In this document: positions 32,843-44,802 of the stretch, in pieces
Position numbering within the stretch: position 1 is the first letter of the stretch
Layout of the letters: every line of letters starts with the position of its first letter
Source: Gymnopus androsaceus JB14
Lineage: Eukaryota; Basidiomycota; Agaricomycetes; Agaricales; Omphalotaceae
DNA length: 64,000 bases
Assembly: GCA_009733575.1 (NCBI GenBank)
Contig: ML769482.1
Coordinates: forward strand, 124,001 to 188,000
Direction: 5' to 3'
Position numbers and translations under genes: made by a program
Notes under the pieces: generated by a model
The model's database searches: none
Told to the model about the DNA's origin: nothing
What the model saw: only the letters and a program-made list of their open reading frames with translations

Positions 32843-34243
32843 TAATGCTTGATTAAGTACTATCTAATCAAGTAATGAGGTTTAATCCTAAGGTATTAAA
32901 GATGAAAGCCTAGGTAGCAAGGGGAAAACTGACTCTTGATCCTAACTTGAAGCATATGCAGTGGAGCCTTTGGAGGCTTCCTGTAGCATCTCCATGATGC
33001 TATGAGCCATGTAAGGATTTCACTGTCCTCCTGCCTGTTTCTACTGACACTGTATGCATATATGGGCCTCTGGACATTATGTCCATTCCCTAGGAGTTTC
33101 AGGACCATAGATGTCACACATACACATTAGGTTCCATCAGCAAAACCTGTATCAACTGGGGTGTTGGAATAAATTGAATATATGCATTGTAATCAATTTA
33201 CTCTGGTCTATAGCGAAAAGCCTGAGCAAACATGCAGGGGATAAACTCAGAGGTATGATACTTTATATAGATACTGTAATGATTAGTAGATTGAACTATC
33301 TAAGCTATCTCTGCTGAGCAATAAGTAAGATTAAAGTCAAATATAGAAATGGTGCATCAAGCGCATATACTAAGTAGAAATGGAATCAGATAGAGTGTAC
33401 GGCTTGATTGCCTGATACGACTCTATCTCCAACAAGCGCTCCCAGAGAGTCCCAGTTGATACATTTTTTGCTGATGCTCCCATTAATTTTTCAGATTAAC
33501 TACAAACTCCTTTACTTAGACCCTTATTTTACCATTTAAATATCATTGTGATTCTGTTCTAGGTCATCAAATCAACTCAGGTTATTCCCCATTAACCCCC
33601 TGTGCATCCTTCAAGTTGAGTCTCAGTTCATAACAAGCCAGGAGTCTCTGGGTTTGCATGGAAATTCAAGGGACAATTAAAAGGGAACCTGAGATTGAGT
33701 TCATTCAACAAGATAAGATGACAAAGTACAATGGTATTAAGGTGGTAAAGTAAGGCTCTAAGGTATTAACTTTGAAGTAAGTAAATAAGTAAGTAGTAAT
33801 CAAGAATTCTACCAAAACTGTAGTCAATCCAAGAAATAAGTAAAGACTTAGTGTGTATGACACTGTAAGTAATTCTGATGCACCCGAAGGTTAATTGTGA
33901 CACTCCGAGACTCATATATACATGCGGAGTGGGTAAGAACAAGCAAGAGGAGGTCAAAAAGGCAAGGGTATGGAATCTATGGATGAAATCCTTACACATA
34001 ATTAAATTGTCCCCAATCCATTGAGAACCTTAATGACTATTGACATTGTAATCTTTACAATGTTATTTCCGAAGGGCCACATTAACAATTGAACTGGTGC
34101 CGTGTGTAAGTAAATTAACTTATTAAGTATTTGATTGAGCGCCCGTTGCGCGCTTGTGATGTGGTGACTGAGGTCCTACTACCAGATATAGCTCAATCAC
34201 CGAGAAACTATTGAAAATTTTTGATTCCGATCATTCCGAGACA

Positions 34244-34265
34244 GCGAGGCCTTCCGGCTTTCCAT
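34244..34265 (-). repeat. 22 bp inverted repeat, right copy
   Basis: Reverse complement of 31694-31715. Confidence 0.7.
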
Positions 34266-35152
34266 AAAAAACAGCTGTGCAGGTTGATTATTGCTGTAGT
34301 TTGCCACGCTTGAATTTCCGCTGTCAAACGTCGGCGAGCGATAACTCAACGAATATTGAACCGACCTCCATAATTCTGAGTGCGTTGGAAAGCGGTACGC
34401 GACTCGCAGGTCGCACTTTGGTTAGATAGAAGAAATTCTTGAATAAATTCGATGATACTTCCGGGACTGTGACCGTGCGCGAATTTTAGCACCTTACTTA
34501 TCCTTTAAAATATGGCTAAACATCTTCTATTACATGCATTTGAGGTCTCCTCATAGAAGAATTCCCAGAAGCTTACTGAACGAACGAGACTTTCAAATTC
34601 TGACAGCGCGTCGGAATTTTCTACTCTTACTCTCACCTGTTCATTAAGTTTTTATGTACTTTTTTTATGGAGTAGAATACATGTAATACAAAATTCCTAG
34701 CAATATTTCAACCCCTTAGAGTGCTTATGAAGTTCGCTCACAGTCACAGTCACAGTACCTCCCGGAAGTACGAATGTATCAATTTAAGGATTTTCTATGT
34801 TCATATTATCATGAATCTCTACAAGAAATCCAGGGATCGTTCTTGATAAATATCGTAGAGTTCCGTAGAGTGCTCACTTAGATAGTCATTTCGAATATAC
34901 TAAGTACAACAATTGCAAAAGGCCAAAGCGTCGAATTTCTTGTCCTAAACAAGTAAACATTTGTGTTAATGATGATTATTAGAATGTGGATGAACGATGG
35001 ATACATAAAGACCAGTAACGGAATATAGTAATACATCATCCTAAGCCCTGCAACTTCTGCCATTTTGACACTCTCGTGCTCACTAGAAAGATCTGGGAGC
35101 TGGGCTCATGACCCATCCACGCCGCTTTCGAACTAGGCATCAAGTTCGTGGC

Positions 35153-38100
35153 CTACATAGCAATGAATATTCCGACCATAAAAAAGAGATAAATATCACA
35201 TACAAGGCACCTCCACCCCACTTCAAAGTAACCCCGAGGTCTGTCTTCCGCCAGTTTCAACTCCAGAACATCCCATATAGTCAACTGAGCCGATCTATTG
35301 GCAGGAAACTTGTTCGTACGAGAGTCTTGAACGACGATGACACGGAAAGAGCGGATGTTCCGCCGAGGACAAAGATCCTGACGAAAAACATTAGCAAAGG
35401 CCAGGTCATGCGAAAAAACAATTCTTACATCCACCTCTTTCTCCAACTCTTCTCTAGCCTTATCCTGGTCCTTCTCAAGTCTTTCTCGGATATACCGCGC
35501 TAGCCACGCAGCTTCACTCGCCTTGGTTCGTGAAATAACCTGTCCGGCGTCTGCTGGTTCTTCGAGGTCATCGTAAAGGCCGTCGAGATTATCCGGTGGA
35601 TCTTCAGACATGGAATGTGTGAATCGAGACGCTTTCTGATCCAGGCGTTCGGCATAGGAAATATAGCGGGAGACCTTTTTCTCGTGGGCTTCATAAACCT
35701 TGGATTCCGCTGCTTCGCGTTTTTTCTGTATGATAACCATGAGTACGTTGTAGGAAGGAAAACGTTGAAAAAACTTACCCTCCACCGTTCTTTACAGACC
35801 GCCTCATCTGCCTCTGTCCGAGGGCCATCCTGATGCTTCTTGCCGTCTGCGTCAACCCAAATCTCTAGGTAGCCCACAGGATGCACCTGGAGTACGACGA
35901 GATCCATCAAGGCGACATTCCCACCTCCAGGAGTCAGACTATGCATTGTGAAGACGTAAGGGCCTCGTTGGAACCCGAGTTTGGCGTGCCATGGTGCAAG
36001 CTGACTCGAGTTGCCACTAAGAATTAGTTTGGTCGATTCGTAAGCATCGAGTGGTTCAAGAGGGTCCTTGCGTTCAGTGTCAAGCTATATAGACGAGCAA
36101 GATTATGAGCCAGTCAAGGAGGCACGAGAAAGAGATACTACCTTAGCACCGACGATGGCAATTTTCCTTCCAACACGCAACTTGCCCCGTTTCAATGCCC
36201 GCACCATAGGTAAGTCTATTTGGGCTTTGAGTCGATACCACCCGTCAGTCACCTCTAGCAGGGGAGAAAGGCTGCCTTGTTCTCCATCCGGAGCTTCCGG
36301 CAATATGATATTGGAGATGCATAATACCATAGGCGCAGACGCAGGGTGGTCTTGCGTTGTGATCAAGTGAAATGGAGGACGGGTACCGAGGTTCATCTCG
36401 CGTTCGTACCTTTATATCGCACATGAGAGCCTATTTCTGACAGAACGAAAGGAGATTCACGAACCGATATAATAACTGTCTCCATACCTCATCCCAGCAC
36501 CACCGTGGCCGGTCTGCGACTCCGCCAAAAGTAGGCGCGCTGGCTTCCCTTTCAGGCTCCAACGCTACCATTCCCGCCAGCTTCCATAAGATTAAACACC
36601 ACGCATTATCAACCCATGGCTTTGTAGCACGAGAGCAACCATGTGCAAGAAGTCTCTCCAGAGCGATAGTAGGACCAATTTGATCTTCTACATGAACAGA
36701 CGGAGAGTCGGAAGGTTGCGGAGTAGAGAAAAATGAGTAGTACAATGCTAGGGCAGGTGTTGATATTTGAGAGAGTTCTTCGATTGCACTGTAACACAGG
36801 TCATTTCCAGATTAAAGCGAAGAAAGGTAACCTTACACATTATAACCAATCATTTCATCAGCGGTATACTGCTGGGGCAAAAGTCCCGACTCGGATAACG
36901 AGAGTCTGTTGGGCAGGGGAGCTAAACCCAAGGTCAATAACATCCAATTCTCAAACATCAACAGCACCTACTCATATCAAAAACGCTTGGTAATCGCAAG
37001 CCCGTGTCTTCCACTGCTTTCTTCCTAGCTGAAGTTCCGGTGCCCTGGGCTGGTACATGAGGCTGTATCCTCGGCCTCTGCGAGGTTTCAAGTGCGACTC
37101 TCCCTGCCTCACCAGGCTTCATGCCCTTCTTGAAAGGTGTAACAAACTTTGCTGGGGTAGTCCGTATCTGGGGTGCAAAACTAGCCTGTGGGAGATCATT
37201 ATTTAGCGTGCGCCGAGCAGGCGTTGTGAAGTCTCTCGGAGTAACGGCGTCCACAAGACGACTAGAGGTCGCCGGAGCAGGTATTTGCGTAGAAGAAGAT
37301 GCCACAGACAAACGGTGGAGCGAATCCATTACGTCGTACGGGTGTCTGAAAGGAAGCAGTTACGGGACGGGCGGCAAGTGGATGTTGGAATCGAGCGGAA
37401 GTGAATGTAGAACTCGGCAGGTTTAGCAGGGGTGGTGGCAAAGGGGTGATTTGAATGGTTTAGGTCGATTTTGTTCAATAAGCTGGGATTTAGTCTTGTC
37501 AATTACGGGCGAAACGAACGCCAAGGGCTTGTTCGATGAGCCAGAGGCACGGAGAGAAACCATTCGATAGTTGTGATGCAGATGCGAATCCAGAGGGAGG
37601 GCATGGTGTTTCTGGTGCGCTGTTTCTGAACAGATCGCAAAGGAGATCGTACAGATGAATCTTCTGGACGCGCAGGTTCCTCTTCCTGCCATATCTGCCT
37701 AATCTTCTCTTCCGCTCTAGCCAAAGCCTCTGCAGATGGAGCCAGCAAGCTGGTACCTTTCCCTGCTGTACGAAATCCTAAAGCAACAGATTTCTCCTTA
37801 TCCACTAAGGCAGATGCTGTGGAGAATAAAGATGTCGATGCTGTTGCAAAACTGGCGGGCTGGAATGCAACTGTGTGAGGAGGAACATCGGCAGATTCAA
37901 ACCAAGATGAATAATCCTTTTCTTCTGAAGGATCTGTATCCATGTATTCCTCCAAGTCAGCAGGCATCACTGGTATAGCAGATGCGGCACTGAAACCGAA
38001 AATGCAGATACTGGTCTTTTGGGCGAGATTTCGAAAGGATTATCGGATGGAGGGTGTTTGGACAGGTTTAGATGGGGAATTCATGCCGAGACTGTGAAGA

Positions 38101-38230
38101 TGAAGTGCATGGATTGAGAAAGATCGCGTTCAATTTGGTCAAGAGCTTGGAAATCTTCTTGGCTGAGTTCTAATTCGGGGCAAACTGGAGAAGAGAAGAC
38201 TTTTTGTCTCTTTCGAGAAGGCGAAGACAT
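35153..38230 (-). CDS. BRCA2: BRCA2 homologue (Brh2-like recombination mediator)
   Basis: Loads RAD51 onto single-stranded DNA during homologous recombination. The start at 38230 (MSSPSRKRQKVFSSPVCPEL) leads into an acidic N-terminus. One BRC-like motif is seen at about 37850-37690: FSTASALVDKEK, then GKGTSLLAPSAEALARAEEK. The DNA-binding domain follows: helical part near 36740-36480 (ALERLLAHGCSRATKPWVDN, WCWDEVWRQLLYRYEREMN), OB1 near 36380-35950 (LITTQDHPASAPMVLCISN, GWYRLKAQIDLPMVRALKRG, SGNSSQLAPWHAKLGFQRGP, LHSLTPGGG-like SLTPGGG), then the charged tower-like helices (SKVYEAHEKKVSRYISYAER) and OB2 start (SFRVIVVQDSRTNKFPANRS, ELKLAEDRPRGYFEVGWR). The frame stops at 35153 soon after, so the rest of OB2/OB3 is absent or on an unseen exon. 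Frame changes near 37560 may be introns or errors. Confidence 0.82.
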
Positions 38231-39308
38231 CGGAGAACGTTCTGAAACGGTATTCAGAAAAATTCAAGTTTGAAACTTGATTCTTACCGTAGCGACGCAT
38301 AGCAAATCGCGCGTTGAGGGAATGAGAGAGAAGGCCAATGCTCTCACGTGTCCGAATTCTGAGTCATCTCTCCCAACTGTTATCAACACGACCTTTTGAC
38401 ATCCTACTTCCATTGTTTCCATTGTAAATCTAGACGACTACGACGCATTTTCCACATCTTTTGCGGCCTCTCACCGGCAACTGATCGACTTGCTTCGTGA
38501 GGCTTTGACAGGGGCCCATCTCTCCCCTTCTCTTTTGGAATAGCATACCCAATGGAGAAGATCCTTCACGATTACTCGCTATTTGTGCTCCAAGGACACC
38601 GTGTTAACGAATGGATGGAGGGCATCTTACCCATTTTTGTTAATGCCAAGATCAACCAAATGAATAGCAAGAGGGATTGGTCACTTTGGCCGCAAGAAGT
38701 ATGTGGTCGTAATTTTTTTTTTACAGACTGATATCTTAACGGTTCGGGTGGTGAGCGTTACAGTTCCATGAAAAGCTGGATCCCTCTGACTTTGCAGTAT
38801 TACCACAAGCGGATCCGTCTGCGCATACGTCTACGCTACTACTCTGCTTCTTCCTCCACCACTTCCATTGACCATAACGATGCCCGCGTAAGTGTCAGCC
38901 TCGACGATTTTGCCCGACAAACTGACGAATAGATTCATATAGAAGCGATAAATGGCCGCACAAAATGAGTCTGTTGACATATATCAGCCGTTCGGGAGGA
39001 GAAACAGCCGTATTTAATCCGTCCTCAATGAGACGCGTCGCTATTTTTTGGTTCAGGAAATCCTGTTTCTTGCTGAGATAGACTCGCACTCCGACAAGAA
39101 GGATTTCCGACGGATGTTGGCGCAAGCCGCATTCTATGTTCGCTTTGTAAATCGTTCCTTGAAGATAGACGCCTTTTGTTTGCCATGTCTTTTCATCAAA
39201 GAGATCGGCAAAGACAAAGTTGGGAAGGGGAATGCTTCGTTGGCAGCCGTTTTGGTCATTTTTCGCTCACTTACGAGACTGAAATAATGTTAGATTGTCT
39301 ACTATCGC
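38231..39308. other. Stretch with short degenerate frames on the plus strand
   Basis: Plus-strand frames such as NLDDYDAFSTSFAASHRQL (near 38430) and MEKILHDYSLFVLQGHRVNE (38551) look protein-like but are interrupted by stops and frame changes. They may be the 5' part of the kinase-like relic that follows. No domain is recognised. Confidence 0.35.
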
Positions 39309-40266
39309 TTGCAATACCCGCACCGCTTATATCCCAAGCTTGCGTTTCCTTTGAGAACTCTCCATGCACTTCCAGCTCCGGCTTCGCTTCTCAATGCGGC
39401 CGATGCCCGTACCCGGCAACTCAGTATTCAGCAGCAAGCGGAGGTGAAGATTATCTGGGAAAGGCTAAATAACTGTGCCATCATATTCAAGGAATACATT
39501 GAACATAGCGTAGAGAGCATGTACAGAGTGAACACAGCGAACACAGTGATAGCTACCCCCCGCCGGTCCAAGAGGCAGAAGACGGACCACTTGAAAATTC
39601 TTGAGGAATCGAGCTCGAGCTCAGTGTCGTGTAGGTTAGATTTTAAAATGCTGTATTCCAATGTATTAACTTTGGATTGCTTTAGTGCGGTGTCTATTTC
39701 ATTGAATTTAAGTCAGGCCGGCGCTGCATTCGAAAAACGCTTGTTAAGGAGGAAGCAGGAACTTGAGATCTATGAGCGTCTTCAAGAATATGATAGCTCC
39801 TATCATCCGAGCCAACCTCGCTGGCACCCAGGTATCACGCACTTCATTTCCGAGTGCTCGATTGGGTGCTGGCCAGCCGGAGAGTATGTTTAACTTCCTT
39901 TTCTCATTCAAGGCAAGCGGGGATTACATGGAAGGGCAGGCTTTACTGCTCTGTGCCTAGCTCTTGGATGGTGTTGAATTTCTCCATTCTCGACTCGAGG
40001 TAGCTCATATGCATATCAAACCCAACAACTTGGTCTTGGATGTCAGACTCAACGCCAGGCCAATACTCAAAATTCTTGACTTCAATCTCTCTATTGCTTG
40101 GTACCACCCCGTATGCGGGACCGAGGGCTTTATGGCTCCTGAGGTTCAGCGAGACACGCTATATTCCCCTTACTTGCAGATTGATATTTCGCCCAAGAAG
40201 CGTCCTCCACTGACGAAACGCCCCATCCTTGTCACGCTGGTCTTCTGGTTACTCTCCCTGACATAG
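39309..40266 (+). pseudogene. Degenerate protein-kinase-like locus
   Basis: 39309-39640 encodes a helical segment; 39720-39830 has an N-lobe-like end (QELEIYERLQEY). 39964-40266 reads LLDGVEFLHS, then HMHIKPNNLVLD, ILDFNLSIAW, then CGTEGFMAPEV. These align with the HxD-x-KPxN, DFD/DFG and APE blocks of Ser/Thr kinases common in mushrooms. The catalytic Asp is His (HMHIKPNN) and the metal-binding DFG Asp context is DFN. The N-lobe lacks a clear glycine loop or VAxK lysine, and the pieces lie in different frames. A pseudokinase or a dead gene. Confidence 0.55.
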
Positions 40267-40586
40267 CAGCTAAGCTGAAGCTGATGTTCATCTAAATTCT
40301 CTGATAGTGATACTACTAAGTATGTAATAGTCGCTGATAGATCTCCAGTCGTTACTTGTCATTATATGCGCCAGATATGCGTTTTGTTGATTGGCTCGGT
40401 TGATTCTCGTGTATTTCGCTGTCAGTTCAGTCAGCTAATATATACTACAAAATTACTTAAAAAAAACCTCTGCAGCAGACGAAATTATACTTGTGTGGTG
40501 TGAAATGAAAAACAAATTGTGTATGTAAACAAAGCGCCTGCTGACTTGGACGTGAACTTTTTCTTCTCAACAGACTGAGAGTGGCC
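40267..40586. other. Intergenic, promoter side of the taxilin-like gene
   Basis: No gene. AT-rich, with no clear repeat. Confidence 0.5.
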
Positions 40587-42708
40587 ATGAGCGGGCCAAC
40601 CACAGCAAATACGAGTGCCTCTTCCGCTCAATCATCATCGAGAATGGCCAAACCTCCGCCCGCGGGCCCTGCTCCTCCCGCTCCCCTCTCAGTTCCGCCA
40701 AATCCTCCGAATAATAATCGCTCTAATCCTCCCTCAGCTCACCCTCCACCTACTCCAAATGGTTCTCACAAGGGAAAGAAAAAGAATGATACTCCGGTAG
40801 ACCCTGCTACAATGTACGAAAGTCTCAAGAATCGTATAGCTGCTTTGGAAGAAGAAGAAGTCCTGGAAGAGGAGGAAGAACGTCGCTTTGGTACGCAATT
40901 TATCCACTCGAACTTTACATGAGCCATAACTTGGTTCTTTAGCTGAAGAAGCACACAAATCCGTCAAGGGAATGGAGGAAAATGCCATACATGCAAAGTA
41001 CATCGAACTGGTATGTTCTTCGTCCTCACTATCTCACTTTGAGCCTACACGCGCGACAGTTTGCGGAATTCAAGCGCTTGGAACGAGATCATGCAAAGGA
41101 AAAACAAAAGCTGTCCAAGGACAAGGATGCAGGTCCGCTCATTCCTCGTGCTCTCGGTCTCTATTCACTCTTACGACCCATCCCAGCTAAAAGCCAGCTA
41201 ACCAAAGCAAATCAGACCAAGACAAAAATGGAGAATCTTGCACGAGAACTGCAAAAGGTCCGCTTCCGTCGTTCCTTGTCATCTGCCATTGCTAACGTCT
41301 TCTCAGGATAACAAAAGGTTACGGGTGAGCTGACAACAACGATAAGTTTATACATATGCCCATCTTCGACTAGGAAGATGGAAAGCGGTTGGCTCAATGT
41401 GTGGAAGATGCTCAGGACGAGGTATGCATCATTATATTCTGCTTAATCAACCAGGCTGCTCACGTTCCTCCAGCTTCATCAAATGAAAGCCGACATTGCC
41501 AAACGTGCATCCAAAGCCCAACTCCTCGACGTCAAATACCGTGAAAAACCCGATATCCTGGTCAAAGTTGTGTGCCGGTACAGAGCTGAACTATTTTTCA
41601 AGATCTCTCGCAAAACAAAACTATCAAAGCTATTCGGTGCATGGACGGAAAGGATGGAACGCTCGGGGCATGGTGCTACTGGTGTTGCGAAGAAGGTTGA
41701 GGGTGTGGCAGCAGGCGCGAAAGCAGAACCTGGAACCGAGGGTGCTATGCCTCCTCCGTTTACGGTCCCGACCATGCAATTTATATTCACACACAATGGG
41801 CGGTCAGTGGATGCGGACATGACACCTGAAGAAGCTGGGATGGAGGATGGCGACGAAATTCTGGCTGTAGAGTTGATGGATCTTACAGAGAGTGTCGGTG
41901 ATGATTTATACGTGCGTGTTGAACCCTGTTGGACTCTTTATTATTATCCTAATCGTCTTGATAGGACGAGGTGTTGGAACCTCAACGCCAGAAGCTGAAA
42001 AAGAACTGGACAGATGACCCTCAAGCGTGTGTATCCCCTCCAGGCTTTGCGTATATTAATTATTCAGACTACGTTATTCAGAGCTCAACGGTCTCTTGAG
42101 GAGATATTTGATGGAGTGTGCGTCTCGTTTATTGCTTTAATGCCGGCTTAACTTATGAATTTACCCAGTGTTCGGGAACGTTTAAAAGAAGTTCTGCGGC
42201 AATACGAACTTCGAGAACGACATTTCGAGTGCGTAATTAGGTCAAAAGAGCTCGAAGTGCTACTTTCTCGGGCTCGAGCGGCGGAACAGAAACAACTAGC
42301 CAGCGGGGAAAAAACCAGAGCCGATAAACAGGAGGAAGAGGTGCGCTGTTTTCTCGGGCGACTGGTGTTGGCTTGTAACATCCGTTGCCTTAGATTCAAC
42401 AACTCCGGAAGGACCTGGAAGATTCTCAGAACGGACAGGCTATGCTCATCGACAAGCTCATACAGTGTTGTAAAGAGGTTAGCATGTTTTTTGGCACATT
42501 TCATCTATTCCTTGACACTAACATTCAGATACGAAACGGAAAGCCGAACGCTGAGCGCACTCAACGCCTCTTTGCATCCTTGCGCGATGAATTAGAAAAG
42601 CGAGCGCCGAGCCTGAATAGTAGTGCGAATAGCAATAGTAATAGTACTATCGCGGGTGTGACAGTCAACGGGAAGAAAGGGCCAGCAGACGGACATGTAG
42701 GTAGTTGA
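40587..42708 (+). CDS. Taxilin-like coiled-coil protein containing a SUMO-like domain
   Basis: The ATG at 40587 (MSGPTTANTS; the frame above opens with GTG) starts a Pro/Ser/Asn-rich head. Short exons then give coiled coil: YESLKNRIAALEEEEVLEEE, FAEFKRLERDHAKEKQKLSK, LTKANQTKTKMENLARELQK (the taxilin signature), EDGKRLAQCVEDAQDE. The next exon joins in phase to LHQMKADIAKRASKAQLLDV and then a SUMO-like fold: KPDILVKVVCRYRAELFFKI, KTKLSKLFGAW, MQFIFTHNGRSVDADMTPEE, AGMEDGDEILAVELMDL. After two introns the coil resumes: AQRSLEEIFDGVVRERLKEV, LRQYELRERHFE, RSKELEVLLSRARAAEQ. It ends ..GPADGHVGS at 42708. Taxilins bind syntaxins in membrane traffic; SUMO-like domains mediate protein contacts. No C-terminal GG follows the SUMO-like part, so it is not a processed modifier. 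Splice phases fit on both sides. Confidence 0.7.
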
Positions 42709-42974
42709 CCAAGGGAATACCAATCAAGTTGCTTAACCTCACCCCTCGAACTCACAGAAAGCACGAGGAAAAACACACGAAAAAGATCGAAGGAAAGGGT
42801 TCAAAAAGTGGCTTTTTAAAGCGATACTAAGCTGAACGAGGTACAGTACTGTGAAGGCAGGAAAGAGCAAGAATATCTTGATGCGCAATCCAAAACAAAT
42901 TTCTTGGTCCATGTATCATTAATTAAGTTTACATCCTACAAGTTTAGTCCGTGACTCCATGGTCTGCTCTAAGA

Positions 42975-44514
42975 TTACACGAGGGCATCAAACTCCTCCA
43001 GCGACGAAGCGATTCCAGATTTGGTGAAAGTTTTCCCCTTGACGCTTTCCAAACCTTCACCGCCGTAACTGACGAGAGGTGAGACCTCAATCTCGACACC
43101 ATCTTTGACAGTGGCACCGGCCATCTCCAAGTAGTGTTTGTGCTGCGCAAGAAGATCGCGTCGACTGGTCTCTGGGTCGTCTTCGCCAGTTCCAGGCGCG
43201 TTCTTCAACGGGCTAAACTCCTGGTTCCGTTCCACCTCGAGAACAGCAAAGCGCTCGGTGTAGGGGAGAACGTCGAAAATGAACAACTCGAGCTTCATGC
43301 CGTTGGGTTCTGTCGGCTTTACGGCCTGGCCAGTCTCGAGGTTAACATGAGGAATCTTCTTGCGAGCAATGTGGAAGGCCATCTGTTCCTCAAACTTCTC
43401 TACTTGGTTGAGATATGCCGTAGTGTAAAAGTGGTTGACAATGTTACCCGCTCTGAACACGAGTTCTCCTGTTTCGGGATCACGTCTCTCAGCCTGCTCC
43501 TTTGAGATCTCCGAATACTCGACAACACTGAACTTGTCGCCCCTGCAGGCGAAGACACCGACTTTTTCAGTGGGCACTGTCTTTGGGACGGCTTTGGCAG
43601 AGCTGTCTGCCTGTTTCGAAATACTGTAGCCGATGAAGATGGGATCAGCAACACGGACGAGACAGTTGTCTACGCCGTGCGTGTGGACATAGAGGATGTT
43701 TCGATGAGCCATATCGCTGAGCACGGTGCGAGATTTGTCGTTAGGAGTGATAGGAGAGCGTGTGGCCGCGTAGAGCCCACCATTGCCACCCGGAGCAACA
43801 GCGATGCTACCAGGGGAGTCAAGAAGGACTTTGCCTTCCATCGTAAGGCATGGTAGAGTACCTATGCGAAGAGCAGAATAAGCGGATTTCGATTACAAGA
43901 TCCATACGAGAAATACCTTGTTCGAAGAAGACAACGTTCTTGGAGTCAAGTCCGAAATAGGCATTCTCCTTGAAGAAAGCCTCCGTAGGGCGGCGAGTAG
44001 GACCACTGGTCATAATATACCAAGGGATTATGACAGATCCAGCCTTCTTTCCAAACTCTTTCTCGGCAACAGTCTGTAAGCGTAAGATACGTTCCGCCTG
44101 GTACTGGAAGAGAGATTTATGGGATGGTAGGCCAATGTCATAGCAGCCTTTGGGAGCGCTGCTTCCCAACCTGGAACCCTGACCTCCAGCCATCAACAGA
44201 ACAGCGACTTGTCCTTTAGAGATGACTTCCAGTCCAATCTGCCTCCATTCGGCGGCCTTTTCTACATGCTTCACCGAGTCCGACGCGCCTTTAGGAAGTG
44301 GCCCGACAGCGTCGCTAGGCGCGCTCGGCTTGCTGGCTTCAGCTTCAGCGCTGATGGCTTTTTTGTAGATGCGATTAACGCGTTCGATGTCTAGGGATTC
44401 GAGCTGCTTAAGCAGTGAAGCCTTTTCGTTTTCGTTAAGCTGAGACCAAAAGTTGAATACATGCCCTTGACCTGCGGCTTCGTAGCGGGCCTTGATAGTT
44501 TCAAAGGAGGACAT
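42975..44514 (-). CDS. UAP1: UDP-N-acetylglucosamine pyrophosphorylase
   Basis: Makes UDP-GlcNAc from GlcNAc-1-phosphate and UTP, the donor for chitin, N-glycans and GPI anchors; cytosolic. The start at 44514 is MSSFETIKARYEAAGQGHVF. The nucleotide-binding signature LLMAGGQGSRLGSSAPKG (UDP-sugar pyrophosphorylase family) lies near 44200-44140, followed by WYIMTSGPTRRPTEAFF. An intron at about 43914-43862 joins ..KNVVFFEQG to TLPCLTMEGKVLLDSPGSIA. Further family blocks are APGGNGGLYAA, then VHTHGVDNCLVRVADPIFIG and VVEYSEIS. It ends ..SSLEEFDALV at 42975. About 500 residues, the usual length, with no sign of damage. Confidence 0.95.
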
Positions 44515-44802
44515 GAGGATGAAAGTTGAAGAAGAGGTATAAGTTGCTGCAATAGTTATGAACGTGTTTACGGGCAGTTGTATAAATAGTGGCTGTACTT
44601 GAATAACAGTTTCGCGTCCGTCAAAACACCGCTTCGCTACACGGTAGTTACTTTCACCGTTGAATCCAGTGCGCAATGAAACGCTCCAAGTGCACCGTCA
44701 TCTTCCCCGACTTGCCCGTAACATACATCTCAGTACTTGGCGGGAACTTCCAAAGTGCATTAATCAAGCAAGCATATGGTAAATATAGTAGGGAAATCCA
44801 GC

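Larger units (their letters stand above)
31691..35152. other. Gene-free right part of the transposon island
   Basis: No conserved coding frame. Contains the MITE at 32610-32842, an inverted 22 bp pair (31694-31715 with 34244-34265), CTACAG-rich DNA at 31940-32060, and AT-rich unique DNA. 35090-35152 is BRCA2 3' flank, also duplicated near 58.8 kb. Confidence 0.5.

Noticed and set aside
38551..38880. Separate gene before the kinase-like locus
   Set aside because: Pieces look protein-like but stops and frame changes prevent a supportable model.
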